A stretch of DNA of 64,000 nucleotides, from the NCBI GenBank assembly GCA_026119855.1, contig JAOWBW010001448.1, positions 186,001 to 250,000 on the forward strand, read 5' to 3'. This document shows, in pieces, positions 22,862 through 34,224 of the stretch (its first letter is position 1; every line of letters begins with the position of its first letter). The stretch is from Campanula takesimana. Lineage: Eukaryota; Streptophyta; Magnoliopsida; Asterales; Campanulaceae. Under the pieces are notes generated by a model. That model was not told the origin of the DNA, did no database searches, and worked only from the letters and a program-made list of their open reading frames with translations. The translations under genes and the position numbers were made by a program.

Positions 22862-25391
22862 TGTAACGACCCCAAAACCCATCCCAATTTATTTTATATT
22901 TTTGGGGATTTTAATTTAAACTTATGAGTGCATTTTATGTGTTAGATAATATTTTCTTGCCTAACATTATTTGTTTGATTATTTGTGTTAATTTTAACTT
23001 GTTAGATTCATTAGTTAAGGAGGTAATTGGTTAAAGTTGAAACTTTAAGGGTTTAGTGGAAACTTGAGTTTAGGGGTTTAGTTGTTTATAACTAAAATAG
23101 GAGGACCTTAGAGGGAATTTCCAAAAGTTTAATTGATCTTTATCCCCTCTTTTTCCCCTCTATGCGACACACACACATTGACAATCAAAATTTTAACTTT
23201 CCCAAACTTTCTCTGTGATTCCATGGAAGAAGAATAGGTAAGCTTCTTTCCATTTTGATTTTATATCTTTTTATTTACTACTCCGTTTTAAAATCTAATT
23301 ATATAAAAATGATCAGGGCGTTGAGTAGGTCATTTCTACCCGAACAAAACATATTTCTGCGATACTTTTTCCGGAAAATAGGTAAGTTACTAATCCCCCC
23401 TTTAAGTGTTAAAATGGTCATAATCATGCTATATATGCTTAATATGTGGTGAAATGATGTTTTGGTATACTTTTATTATACTTGTAAATTTGGGACGGAG
23501 GGAGTAGTAATAACTTTTATTATACTTGTAAATTTGGGACGGAGGGAGTAGTAATAACTTTTATTATACTTGTAAATTTGGGACGGAGGGAGTAGTAATA
23601 ACTTTTATTATACTTGTAAATTTGGGACGGATGGAGTAGTAATAACTTTTATTATACTTGTAAATTTGGGACGGAGGGAGTAGTAATAACTTTTATTATT
23701 ATGGGTATATGCTAGATGAGGTTGGTATGGTAGTGTTGTGAAGTTATAATGATGTTGTTGTGCTTTAGGATTGGGTAACAACTTGGTAATGAAAGTGAAC
23801 TTTGTTAGATTTTTCCTGGGAATTGGCCATTCTGCAGTGGAGCGGCCGAGTCAGTAAATTAGACCGGCCGATCCCCTTATTGTCGAATGTTGAGTTCTAG
23901 GAGAGTGGCCGATCAAAGTAAAGGACTCGACCGATCCGCTCGGCCGAGTCAAGTAAGTAGAGCGGCCGAGCAGTCTGAGTTTTAACAACTTGTTTGTTTT
24001 TCGTTAAGTATTGGGCTAGGTCTTAGGCGATGTCCTAGGATGCTTAGATAATTGTTATGAGGTATCAAAATGATAGAATTGGTCCTTTGTGATCGGGTTT
24101 GACTTAATGTGATTGTGTAGATGGATTGTGTGGTGACTTAATGTCAAGATTGTGCACATTATTGTGAAAACGTGTTTACTTCTCTATGATGAGCTTGTGT
24201 GGTTTCCTTCTATGGAATCATGCCCTGGTTGTTGTTTTAGCAAGTATTTATTACTGTGCTCTTTGTTGAAAGTCCAGCTGGTTTTGTGTGTTATCGAGTG
24301 GAGGTGGAAAGCATTATAGTGGCACACTAGCCAAGTTCACTATAAGGATTTTCCACTGGTCCTATTTCCCAGGTTTGGGATGTTATCCAGTGGAGGTGGA
24401 AGGCATTGTAGTGGCATCAGTTAAGTGCACTATAAGGCTTTTCCACTGGACCTATTTCCTCAGTCCAGATTGGCCTTGGATGGGATGAACTCGCTCCCTC
24501 GCGTGAGCATTTACGGGTATGACTTTGTGTCATTTTCTCCCACTATTGTTGTTGTTATGTTATATGGTTCCGGAACCTGTTTCAGCTATTGATGTTGCCC
24601 GTTGTTACTTTGGCTCTGTTGGATATGGTTTAGTTTTCGGGATCCCGGCTTCAGCTATTTATGCTGCTCAGATGGTTTCAGACAGATGGTCTTCTCAGAT
24701 GGTTATTCAGATGGTTTTCTCAGATGGTTTTCTCTGATGATCATGTTATTTCGGTAAACCTTGGCTTGGTATCCTCGTAGGAGTGTTTACTCCTACACTA
24801 TGTGTTGTATGATGAGTTGGTCGTTATTTCCAACCGGTATGGGACGGTTGGCGATAGGGAGCCTCTCATATTATGTGCTATATGCTATATGATCATTTGT
24901 GACATTGTTCCTTTATGTTTATCATATAAGCATGTAATGTAGTTGCATTTTAGTAACTTACTGAGATTTATTCTCACTCCTTATTTGTTTACCGTTTTAG
25001 ATAAGGAGCCCAGGGGATAGTTCACACACAAAGAGGACGTCGGGAAGAGGATCTTTGGTAAGACTTTTGGGAAGTGGTTGTATGTTAAAGGATACATTAT
25101 GTAAATGTAACACCTTTTGGGTAGTGTACCCGTGACTTAGTTTTGTATCATCTCTTTTAGTAGATGTCGGTGTTGTATATTTGTAAGTAAAGTTGTGGCC
25201 AAGTGGCTCAGTACTCGTTGTGAAAGTTGGTTTGTTTTATGACTTCAAGTCAAGTTTCAAGTAGTTGTGTTAGTCGTGTGATCTTTTTTATGAAAGTATA
25301 TTTCAAAAAATTTCCTTTAAATTGTTTTATGACGTCTTCCGTGCGTGTCCCGGACGTGGGGACAAGTAGGACCACGGGTCGGGGCGCGACA
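22862..25391 (+). mobile_element. Solo Ty3/gypsy LTR in Copia-B
   Basis: It starts TGTAACGACCCC and ends GGGGCGCGACA, with a perfect GTACA duplication (22857-22861 and 25392-25396). It shares the TTACTGAGATTTATTCTCAC block near 24958 and the CCAACCGGTATGGGACGGTT block near 24830 with the TR-GAG LTRs, so it is a related but distinct family. It contains a 44-bp tandem array (23471-23690) and a CGGCCGA-type CG-rich island (23838-23975). It separates gag from protease of Copia-B. Confidence 0.93.
23471..23690. repeat. 44-bp tandem array inside the gypsy solo LTR
   Basis: Five nearly identical copies of a 44-bp unit (TTTTATTATACTTGTAAATT onward) each contain GGGACGGAGGGAGTAGTA, which looks like a Stowaway MITE end. 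The array may have grown from a MITE inserted in the LTR. A single related copy lies at about 2631-2665 in the other gypsy LTR. Confidence 0.88.
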
Positions 25392-25396
25392 GTACA

Positions 25397-28360
25397 AAGG
25401 CTAATTTGGTTTCAATTCCTACATATACATGGTGGTTGGATTCTGGTCCAACAACTCACATAATTATGTCTATATAGGATTGTCTGAATTACCGAAGACT
25501 CAGTGAAGATGAAGAGATTCATCTATTTGAGTGCTGGAAATCCGGTTGAAGTTATAGGCGTAAGGACTTTTCAGTTATTGTTAAGTACTAGGTATTATTT
25601 TGTATTAAATAATATATTTATTGTACCGTCATTTGAACGGAATTTAATATATATCACAATATTGAACAAGAAAGGTGATTTTTTGTTCATTTGATAATAA
25701 TAAGATGTGATCTTTATTTTAATTCCAAGGTTGTTGGTACAAGTACTTTGTCGACTAATCTTTATTTATTTGACACTACTCAAACAATAAATGAATCTTA
25801 TGATAATGAAACCAAAATAGAAAGCAAAAGAAAATTCTTATACCTTGTGGCATAAGCATTTGGGTCATATCTCCATAAGGAGAATTGACAAGCTTGTATC
25901 AAAAAGAATCTTTTAAACAAGCTTGATATTTCGGAAAAGACTTTTGCATTGAATGCCTTTAAGGAATATTTACAAATACTAATAGAAAAGTATCCCCGAT
26001 AGCATTAAGTGTCCTATAACTAATAAATACGGAATGTTGTGGGCCATTCCCTACCCCTTCCTAGAATGGTCAACAATATTTATTACGTTCATGGACGACT
26101 ACTCTCATTTATGGGTACATTTATTTACTTCATGAAAAAAGTCTCTATTATGGACGTTTTCAAGTCTTATAAGACCAAAGTTGAAAGTCAACTTAGGAAG
26201 ACTATTAAGAACGTTAGGTCCAATCATGGTGGTATATACTATGGTCGGAATGACGGTTCAAGGGAACAACGTCCGGGTCCTTTTTGCTCGCTATTTTGAA
26301 GAGTGTGGGATTGTCCCTCACTACACTATGCTGGGTACGGCTTGCACGTATAGTGTAGCTGAGAGACGTAATAAGAACCTTAAGGATATGGTAAAGAAGT
26401 ATGATATCTTATACTTTATTACCTCACTCATTATGGGCGATACATTAAAACCGTAACTTAAATTCTCAATAGAGCTTCCTCTAAAGTTACTAATAAAAAC
26501 TCTTATGAATTATGGACAATTTAGAAACCGTATTTAAATCATTTTATGTATGGGGTTGTCCAGAAGTTAGGCCTAATAAGGGCAAACTGGACGCTAAGAC
26601 TCTTAGTAGCTATTTTGTGGGGTATGTCGAGAGATCTAGGGGATATAAATTTTCAACCCGAAAACTAGAACCATTTTGAAACGGGAAATGCTAGGTTCTT
26701 TGAGGATGTTGAATTTAGAGGGAAAATTAGGAATAGTTTTGAATTTGAAGAGGAAGAGGCATCCTTTTTATACCTCTTCCCATAGTTCCCATTGGAAATC
26801 AAGGTTTTATACCTGAAATTCAAGAGGAACATACGATTCAAAATAAAGATTCCCTATAAATATTGAACAACATGAAAATGTTGGTCATAAAGAGGAAATT
26901 CAACAACCTCAAAATAAGGAAGAACCAGTGCCCTTAAGGAGATCCAATAGAGTAAGACGAAGAGCAAATCCAGATGGTTATAAATTGTATCTTACCGAGA
27001 ATGATGGACACTTAGGTTTAGTGGGAGATGAGCCATTCATCTTCCATAAAGCCATTAATAGTCCTAATTTTCATAAGTGGATCAATGCCATAAATAAAGA
27101 TTTGAAATCTATGAATGACAACGACATTTGGGATCTTGTTCAATTACCTAAATATGTGAAACCCATTGGGTGTAAATAGGTCTTTAAAGACCAAAAGGGA
27201 TTCACAAGGTAATGTAAAATGATAAAAGGCTCGTCTTGTCGCTAAATGTTTTACTCAAAAGGAAGGCATTAATCATAAAGAAACATTTTTTCTGGTATCT
27301 TCTAAAATGTTTTTAGGATCATTATGGCACTAGTAGCATCTTTTGATCTTGCGCTTCATTAAATGGATATAAAGACAGTTTTTCTTAATGGAGACATTAA
27401 TGGTAACTGATTTGGATCAAACTAATCAATTAGTTTGTAAACTTAAAAAATCCATTTATGGGCTCAAACAAGTTTCTCGCAAGTGTGGTACTTAAAAATT
27501 TAATCAAGTACCGTACCGTAAGTTCAGTGGGATAAATTTGTGATTTTGGTCTTATATGTGGATGATATTTTTTTTTTATTTTTTTGCTTGCTAGTAATGA
27601 TATGAACCTTCTTAAGGAAACTAAGAAAATTCTTGTTTGAAATGAAAGATCTTGGTCAGGCATATTTTGTATTAGGGATCCAAATTCACCGTGATCGCTC
27701 ACGAGGTGTCATAGGATTATCACAAAAGGCCCATATGGAAAAGGTATTACAAAAGTTTAGCATGAAAAACTGTAAACCACTTGACACCCCTATTTTTAAA
27801 GGAGACAAATTTTAGTCTCAAACAGTGTCCTAAAAAGTAATTATGAATCCAAGTATATGAAAAGATCAATCTTGCATCAGCAGTAGGGAGCTTAATGTAT
27901 GCGTAAATCTTGTATTTATTGTTGGGATGTTTAGTCAATACCAAAGCAATCCGGTAAGAGAACATTAGGTTGCAGCCAAAAGAATGATGAGATACTTACA
28001 AAACACTAAAGAAATACGTGCCTATGTATTTGAAATCGGATCATCTTGGGATCATTAGGTATTCCGATATTAGTTAAATTATATGGCTGCATAAGTTTAT
28101 TAAGGGACTTCAAGTTGTCAACAAGTGTCGAAAGACCACTTAAGGTTTATTGTGACTTTCAGGCAGCAGTCTTATAACAACAAGAGTTCATCAAAGTCTA
28201 AGCATATAGACATTAAGTTTCTTGTTGTGAAGGAAATTGAACAAATAGAAATGCAACTTGTAGGATCAAACTCAATATTAAAGGATCCATTTATGAAAGT
28301 GTTATCATCTTCAGTGTTTCACATGGGTGTAACAAATCTTGAAAACATTTAATATAGTGG
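25397..28360 (+). pseudogene. Ty1/copia pol remnant of Copia-B
   Basis: Domains occur in copia order. Protease shows WWLDSGPTTHI near 25430. Pre-integrase shows LWHKHLGHISIRRIDKL near 25845. Integrase fragments at 26040-26460 include NVRSNHGGIYYG and SVAERRNKNLKDMVKK. RT begins near 27030 (FHKWINAINKDLKSMNDNDI) and includes MKDLGQAYFVLGIQIHRDRS near 27640. RNase H remnants run to about 28330. Stops and frameshifts separate all blocks. The YVDD loop is still legible (LYVDDI, near 27555) in a shifted frame. Not functional. Confidence 0.9.
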
Positions 28361-28686
28361 GAGTTTAAGTTGTACTTTCAATGATTGTTCTATTATTTTA
28401 AAGTTTTGATCTCATTTGGTTAAGTTGGACTAGTTGGAAAAATATGTATATATTCATTATGATTCCATGCTACACATCTACACTTTTTATCTATGTCATT
28501 TAGTTGGATTTGTATACGTGATTACTGTGGGTTTAGTTGCGAATCAATTACAACGACTGCCCCTTTAGTCCTTATACTTGGATGACTAATGGACGAGACT
28601 GTTATAGATGGCAACAAAGTACGCACATAAGGGTTGTCATTTGTGTTATATTTATAATTTTAAAGGAAAGAGTTGTTTTGCAACCC

Positions 28687-28697
28687 AAGTGGGAGAT
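28687..28697 (+). promoter_or_regulatory. Polypurine tract of Copia-B
   Basis: AAGTGGGAGAT lies directly before the 3' LTR, the usual copia form. Confidence 0.9.
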
Positions 28698-29395
28698 TGT
28701 TAGAACATGGCTTGCATTACAAGTCATTTAGCTTTTCCATACATGAAATTATACCTATAATGTTAATATAAAGTGTAATTAATAATAATAATGTGTAGAA
28801 TTCTTGGATGTAATATTACCTATTTTTGATGGGCAAATCGGTAATTTGACATCACTAAGGTTGAAAATGTGTAGTCCCTAAATAAGGTGCCTATTGGTTT
28901 TATATATAAAGGGTTCTCCATCAACCCTAGAAATCACTACATCATTCATTATTACTCTCACTGGTGGACCTACCCTTTGGGGTAAGGGGGCCGCGGCCCC
29001 CGTTTGCTAAAATAAAAAATTACTAGTGCAATTTTTGTAAATTTTAAATTAATTAGTGTAATAAATTAATATTTGCCCCCCTTTCAGTGAAAGAAAAAAT
29101 ACACTAAATTTTTTTTTTGCCCCCTTATACTAATTAATATAATTTTGCCCCCCTTCAAAAAAATTCCTGGGTCCGCCACTGATTACTCTCTCAATAATTC
29201 TTCATTAAGTGTTAAAAAGCCAAGAGAAAAAGGCACAATCATTTAGAAGATCTTCATCCCCTAAATTCTTCTTCTTCTTATTCTCCCTACAACATCAAGA
29301 TGGATTCATCAGGTATAATTCGCTTCCGCCTTCATCTCTTTCTCAATCCTCTTCCAGAAATGAGTTAGGCATTCAGGGTTAAAATTGTTTCAATA
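28698..29395 (+). repeat. 3' LTR of Copia-B, interrupted by a hAT MITE
   Basis: It begins TGTTAGAACATG and ends TTGTTTCAATA. It is collinear with 20209-20681 apart from the insertion at 28959-29181 and the duplicated target. Confidence 0.93.
28959..29181. mobile_element. hAT MITE in the Copia-B 3' LTR
   Basis: This 223-bp element begins CACTGGTGGACCTACC and ends, reversed, CAGTGGCGGACCCAGG. A perfect 8-bp duplication ATTACTCT lies at 28951-28958 and 29182-29189. The 5' LTR lacks it, which confirms insertion. The ends resemble the larger hAT element at 8905-18145. Confidence 0.93.
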
Positions 29396-29599
29396 GGAGA
29401 GAGAAAGTGAGATAAAGAATAGTAGGTTGATTGGTGTTGTGAGTATAAAATTAATGTAAAAGAGAGAATGAGTGAGAGGAATGGTAAATATTTTTTGTCA
29501 TTTAAAATGTGTGACTTATTAATGGGACGCGCACAAATAAATTTGTGTACATAGGCATGAGGGAGTATATTAAGAGGTGGTTTCCCATGAGAATAAGGG

Positions 29600-30562
29600 G
29601 ATCCGTCTCATGCATGAGACGGGTCGACCCATGACCCATGGGGCATGACCTGCCACGTGGCAGCCTCCCAGAGGTCCAAATTTTTTTTTTTTTTATTTTT
29701 TTGAGTTTTTATATTATTTTTTCGGCTTTTCAGCCGTTCACCGAAAGTAATAGTTACCATAACTTAATGTAATGACTGTATAGATATAAAGTAACATTGT
29801 TCAGAAGATAACGTAACACCTGCTTTACAAAAACAAAAGCTCGTTTTACCCATTTTTTCAAATGTAATACTAACTATAATTACATGTAACCCAAACAATA
29901 TCTAAATTTAATTATCATTTATACTGAAATGTAATAATGCTTTTGCAAAAATGTAAAATATTGTGTTATTTGATTTAATTTTTTGAAAGAAAGTAACATT
30001 TGAAAAGTAACAACTCATATATGAATGTAATTGTTTGTACAAGTAAATGTAACACTTTAATAAAAGAAATTATAACATATTTCTATAGATAATGTAATAC
30101 TTTTACATGTAACAATAATCAAGTGTTTTTAGCTCTAAAAATGTAAATGGTTGAATTATTACTTTTTTTATACATATGTGTTACAATTATGTATAAACAT
30201 TATTACATATAAGTAACACGTTCGTTACATTTTAGTTGTAATAAGTATTACTTTTGGCAAACGAAGAAAACATAGAAAAAAACACTGTTACTTTTCTGTA
30301 TATATGTATTACTTTTATGTATACAAATTGTTACTTTATATGAATACAGTCATTACATTAAGTTATAGTAACTATTACTTTTGACAAACCAAAAAAAAAA
30401 AAATTAAAAATTTAAAAAAATAAGCAAAAAAAAAATAAAAATAAAAATTTTTGGGCCTATGAGAGGCTGCCACGCGGCAGGTTCGACCCCTGGGTCCTGG
30501 AGCCGGTTCGTGGGTCGGGCGGGCGGGTCAAAAACCGACCCGTCTCATGGATGAGACGGATC
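29600..30562. mobile_element. Foldback (long inverted-repeat) element
   Basis: The outer arms match in inverse orientation: GGATCCGTCTCATGCATGAG at 29599 against the reverse of the sequence ending at 30562, then CTGCCACGTGGCAGCCTC against its copy near 30470. The inverted match continues inward (AGTAATAGTTACCATAAC near 29746 with its complement near 30370). Each end also carries its own short palindrome (GTCTCATGCATGAGAC at 29605-29620). No coding sequence or clear target duplication is seen. The transcript would fold into a long hairpin. Confidence 0.82.
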
Positions 30563-31290
30563 ATGCATGTGTGCACACAAGTTTTTGTCAAAGTTAATTA
30601 AATTTCTTAGTTGAGGGAGTATATCTGTTAAATTTCCGAGTCAAATTTGACTATAAAAGTATTTTACCATAAATTATAATAGAATATATATTCTATATTG
30701 GGACGATATTGCATATAAAAGAAATCAAAAGAACGTATATTGCACATTATGTTGTTGTTAATCGGTCCGACAAAGATATCTTCTTTCCCGTCTCATACTT
30801 ATTGCAACTAAATAAGAATGTACGTGTATTAAGAAAATATGTTGGAACTTATTGCTACTAAATAAGAGTGCACTGGTATTAAGAAAATATGTTAGAAAAG
30901 TAAGTATTGTGAATCGGTAAGAGAGAGAAAATAAGTTAGTGGAAAAGAAGAGACAAAAGTGAACATTTTGAGTAAGTAACGATAAGTATGAGACGCACAA
31001 AACAGAAATAAATAACGATAAATATGAGGGGAGGGAGTATTGCCGAGCGGTGACAACAGAACATACTTATGATGGAATACGCCCATTTGAAGCACCGACT
31101 TATCTAATAATCCATGAACAATGCAAAGTATAAAATCAAGAATATATAAATAATTTAGGAAAAGCAATGGGATGATACTTTGGATTAAAGCATGATCAAT
31201 AACAAACAAAAAGCTCATGTCAAAGATTTGTGACTTCAATTTGTCGATTCTTTTGTGGATTAAATAAAAACACAAAAGTCACTTTTAAAC
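30563..31290. repeat. AT-rich interval with a probable MITE and a short tandem duplication
   Basis: TTTCCCGTCTCATACTTATT near 30785 and TATGAGGGGAGGGAGTA ending near 31041 look like the ends of a MITE. Inside, a block of about 50 bp starting CTTATTGC is tandemly duplicated between about 30800 and 30897. No gene is seen; the short minus-strand frames lack any recognisable domain. Confidence 0.5.
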
Positions 31291-31305
31291 AAAACGATTT
31301 CTCAC

Positions 31306-32072
31306 TCGTTCTCTCTGGTCTCTCCTCTCTCTCTCTCTCTCTCGTTTCTTTCACATTTCCATTGATTTTGGTATGTTTTTGTGATTAATTCTTCTTTTTA
31401 ATCCAGATTTGGATTTAGATTTAGACAGAGATTTCTTTCTAAATCTACTTCCAGATCTGGTTGTTTTCTACTTTCAGTTTTTTAGATTTTTCTTTCTGAT
31501 TTTGAATAAATGAAGAGGACTATTGTCGAAATGATGTTTGATCTTTTGTATTTTCTCCTTTGTGAGAGCCTTTGCATTCTCTCCGTTGTGAGAGCCTTGT
31601 TTTTTTCCTTTGTTTCCCGACAATCATTGTTGAATCATTAGTGGAGGATGATAGCATGGCTTGGAAAGTTTGGTTGGCAATTTATAGCTAACCCAGAGGC
31701 CTTAAATTATTGTATTTTCAACACTAAATTTTTACCGGTAGGGGATTTCGTGAATGCCGATATATGGCAGTGTCCAAGTTACGCTTGGAGAGGCATCTAT
31801 GCGTTCCAAGGTATTACTACGAGAGGTATAAGGTGGAAGATTGAGAATGCTACTACAACCACGAACACCCACTTTCGTCATCCTTCTTCTTACATTTCTT
31901 TTGTAACCGTAATTGCCATTATAATGAATGATAATATTTGGGTTGAGCTTCTGATATTGTAGAGAGCGTACTCATATTTTTATGCTTTTGCCCTTAATCT
32001 AATGATAATGGTAGTTTGTTTCGAAAAAAAAAAAAAAAAAGATTTCTCTTACTTCAAAAAAAAAAAAAAAAA
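31306..32072 (+). mobile_element. Poly(A)-tailed non-LTR retroposed segment
   Basis: A 15-bp direct repeat AAAACGATTTCTCAC lies at 31291-31305 and again at 32073-32087, immediately after a poly(A) tract. Between them is a CT-rich leader (31320-31345), a LINE-like coding fragment and a 3' region ending in two poly(A) runs (32024-32040 and 32056-32072) separated by 15 bp. Long target duplication plus poly(A) is the mark of target-primed reverse transcription. It is either a 5'-truncated LINE or a retrocopy of a chimeric transcript. Confidence 0.85.
31648..31962 (+). pseudogene. LINE ORF2 C-terminal fragment
   Basis: The 104-residue frame contains KFGWQFIANPEALNYCIFNT, then PSYAWRGIYAFQGI and GIRWKIEN. 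This is the region between RT and the zinc-binding C-terminus of plant LINE ORF2, usually GWRL..P.SL..R..KAKYFP then PSY.WRSI and G.RWR.GNG. Only this piece is present and there is no RT core. It sits inside the poly(A)-tailed insertion. Confidence 0.75.
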
Positions 32073-32087
32073 AAAACGATTTCTCAC

Positions 32088-32521
32088 GCCAACATTCAAC
32101 ACAACAAAGGAGGGGGAGATCTTGGGCCTACTAGGTTGACCAATGACCATATCGAGCACCTACAATTACGTTCCCATCTTTCACAAAACTTTGTACCATA
32201 GACGGTCTCGGTGTGAAACGGATTATTTGACCCAAGACGCCTTTTCGGTACTACCCATCTTTCACAAAACTTTGTACCGTAGAATTTATTTGACCCACGA
32301 ACCGTCAGCGATTTGTTTGGACCCACCCGTCCACCGCTAGCTGGCATTGTGAATAAAAAATTTCAACAAATTTAAAATGAAATATATTAAAATTTGAAGT
32401 CAAAAAAAAAAAAAAAAAAAACAGAAAACAACATCTCGACGAGACGATTCAAATTAGCGGTAGGTGATATGATTTTGAATTACTTTTGTAAAATCATATT
32501 GCAACAAACAAAAAAGCTAAG
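32088..32521. other. Unassigned sequence between the LINE insertion and Tat element A
   Basis: A block of about 28 bp (CCCATCTTTCACAAAACTTT onward) occurs at about 32173 and 32258. A poly(A) run lies at about 32402-32421. No coding or known element end is seen. Confidence 0.4.
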
Positions 32522-33714
32522 TGTGAATACTTGAGATGAAAATCGAGAGTCGCCACGTTGTTTTATTTATTGTTAAAACATTGAGAAAACCATTTGTGAG
32601 AATAATAGGGTTCAGGGGTCAAATTACAATAGAAGAAGAATATTCATGTTATCACTCCTATTGCCCGACGAATCGGTCTTTCTATCATGATCAATGTGTG
32701 TGTGTGTGTGTTAGTGTTTGAGACCGGATCCGAAGATTGCCTACATTCTTCTCATCATGAGAAGCTCAGGTCGGTATAGTTCATTGATGAATTAGAATAG
32801 GGAGAGATGAAGCGGGATCATGCATATAGAGGGGGAATATTAGGGTTAGAAGTAGTTCCTAGATCGTATTAGGGTTTGATGAAACCCTAAGATCATCATA
32901 GGCTATGGCATGTGCACATAAATAGGGATTACAGTCCTAGATCTAGCATATTATGAATGTATAAGATTTAGATCTAGCATAATAACAAGAACATCATGAA
33001 TACATATGAATGAACACATACACATGAAGATCTAGCATAATAACAACATCATGAATACATATGAATGAACACATAAACATGAAGATCGCTACCCTAAATA
33101 TGGCATATAGTATGAATCTAGACTAAGAACATGAAGAACGCATGAAGAACATATGAATATGGATGCATAAACATAATGAAAACATATATAATATAGATCT
33201 AGCCTAAGAACATAACAATAAAATAATAAGAAAAGTAAGAAGACTTACCTTGATCGGCAAGAACTATGATTGAAGCTTCTTGAAGATTCGAAGAGGCTTC
33301 GAAGGTGCCGAAAAGGCTTAAACTAAGAGTTTCCTCGTCAGTTTTGACTGTGGAACTCGTAGAATGAATTGTGTGTTTGATTTGAGGAGGGGATGACCCG
33401 TATTTATAGATTTCTGGAGACGGAAAGACTGGCGCCCGGCCATTGCGAGAACTTGGCGTGGAAGGCAAGTTTTTAGGTCAGGAAACGCGTGTAGGGCTAA
33501 AAATGGCCCGCATGGCCCATTTGGAAGAAGTGGCCGCACGGATAAATCAACTACTTAATATGTTTTAGCATTTTATTCTTGTTCGTCTCGTTCTCGCATT
33601 CGATTTGATATGCGGTGCGTTCCGTGATTCATCCGGAGTCAAAAGTTATGACGATTTTCGTATCTACGCTCACATGACTGAAATCTGGCGTAATTTTTAG
33701 GTTGGGTACTAACA
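32522..33714 (-). repeat. 3' LTR of Tat element A
   Basis: It runs from TGTGAATAC to GGGTACTAACA on the plus strand, like 60739-61815, but the two diverge clearly in the middle and differ in length (1193 against 1077 bp). The flank on the left is CTAAG, while the flank right of the other LTR is GGGAC. CG-rich motifs lie at 33430-33542. The AT-rich middle has repeated AACATGAAGA/ATGAATAC words. Confidence 0.88.
32737..32782. other. Stem-loop repeat, copy 1 (LTR A)
   Basis: The inner stem is CTTCTC with GAGAAG. The outer stem CTAC-A with G-TATAG is imperfect. Confidence 0.75.
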
Positions 33715-33732
33715 GTAGCCCCTCAGCGACGA
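33715..33732 (-). promoter_or_regulatory. Polypurine tract of Tat element A
   Basis: The minus strand reads CGTCGCTGAGGGGCTAC immediately before the LTR start. The GAGGGG core fits a Tat-type polypurine tract and sets the element on the minus strand. Confidence 0.7.
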
Positions 33733-33856
33733 TTTTTGCAAGGCATGGAGGGTCGTCGATTATGAAAGGAACCGATCTGAAACATGAGTTCCAAATCGTG
33801 GGGAAGAAAGTAAGAAGGTGACCAGGTTGGTCAAACGGCTGGACCTATGTTAGGGC

Positions 33857-33896
33857 TACCTACGTATCCAAAGGGAATCAAGCCAATCGTAGTTCG
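33857..33896. other. Stem-loop repeat, copy 2 (element A, near 3' LTR)
   Basis: The outer stem is CTACG with CGTAG. The inner stem is shortened to TCC with GGA. Confidence 0.7.
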
Positions 33897-34224
33897 AGAC
33901 TTGTGGGAAAAGAAAGAAACGAGACTCCGTCTTTCGCTGGGGATAATCAAGCATTCGTCAGACAATAAAGCCGCGTGGACCCTACTGGGGGAAAAAGCAA
34001 AAAAGAAACGAGACATTGTCTTTCCGCTTGAGATCGACAAACGTTCGTGAAGCAATAAAATCGTTGCAAATGGACTCTATTGGGGAAAGGAGGGAAGGCC
34101 ATACGTATGGTTCGACAAGAAGTTTAAAGAATCGAGAACAGAATTAGGGATAAATTCTAACTTCCTATAGAGCGCACGTAATCGATTTATAGATTGACTT
34201 GGAGGATTAGGGCTTACGGAGGTT

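Larger units (their letters stand above)
20209..29395 (+). mobile_element. Ty1/copia element Copia-B, full-length but decayed
   Basis: The 5' LTR (20209-20681) and 3' LTR (28698-29395, enlarged by a MITE) flank the order primer site, gag, protease, integrase, RT, RNase H, polypurine tract. A perfect 5-bp duplication GGAGA lies at 20204-20208 and 29396-29400. Three later insertions sit inside it, each with its own target duplication. Numerous stops and frameshifts in gag-pol make it inactive. Confidence 0.93.
20105..29565. mobile_element. Stowaway-type MITE split by Copia-B
   Basis: TA-CTCCATCCGTCCC at 20103-20119 and, at the far end, GAGGGAG-TA at 29559-29567 are the two ends of one MITE of about 270 bp. 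Both halves contain inner GTGCACAAA / TTTGTGTAC words in opposite orientation. The copia element sits in the middle with a GGAGA duplication. The ends are clear; the internal match is only moderate. Confidence 0.7.
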
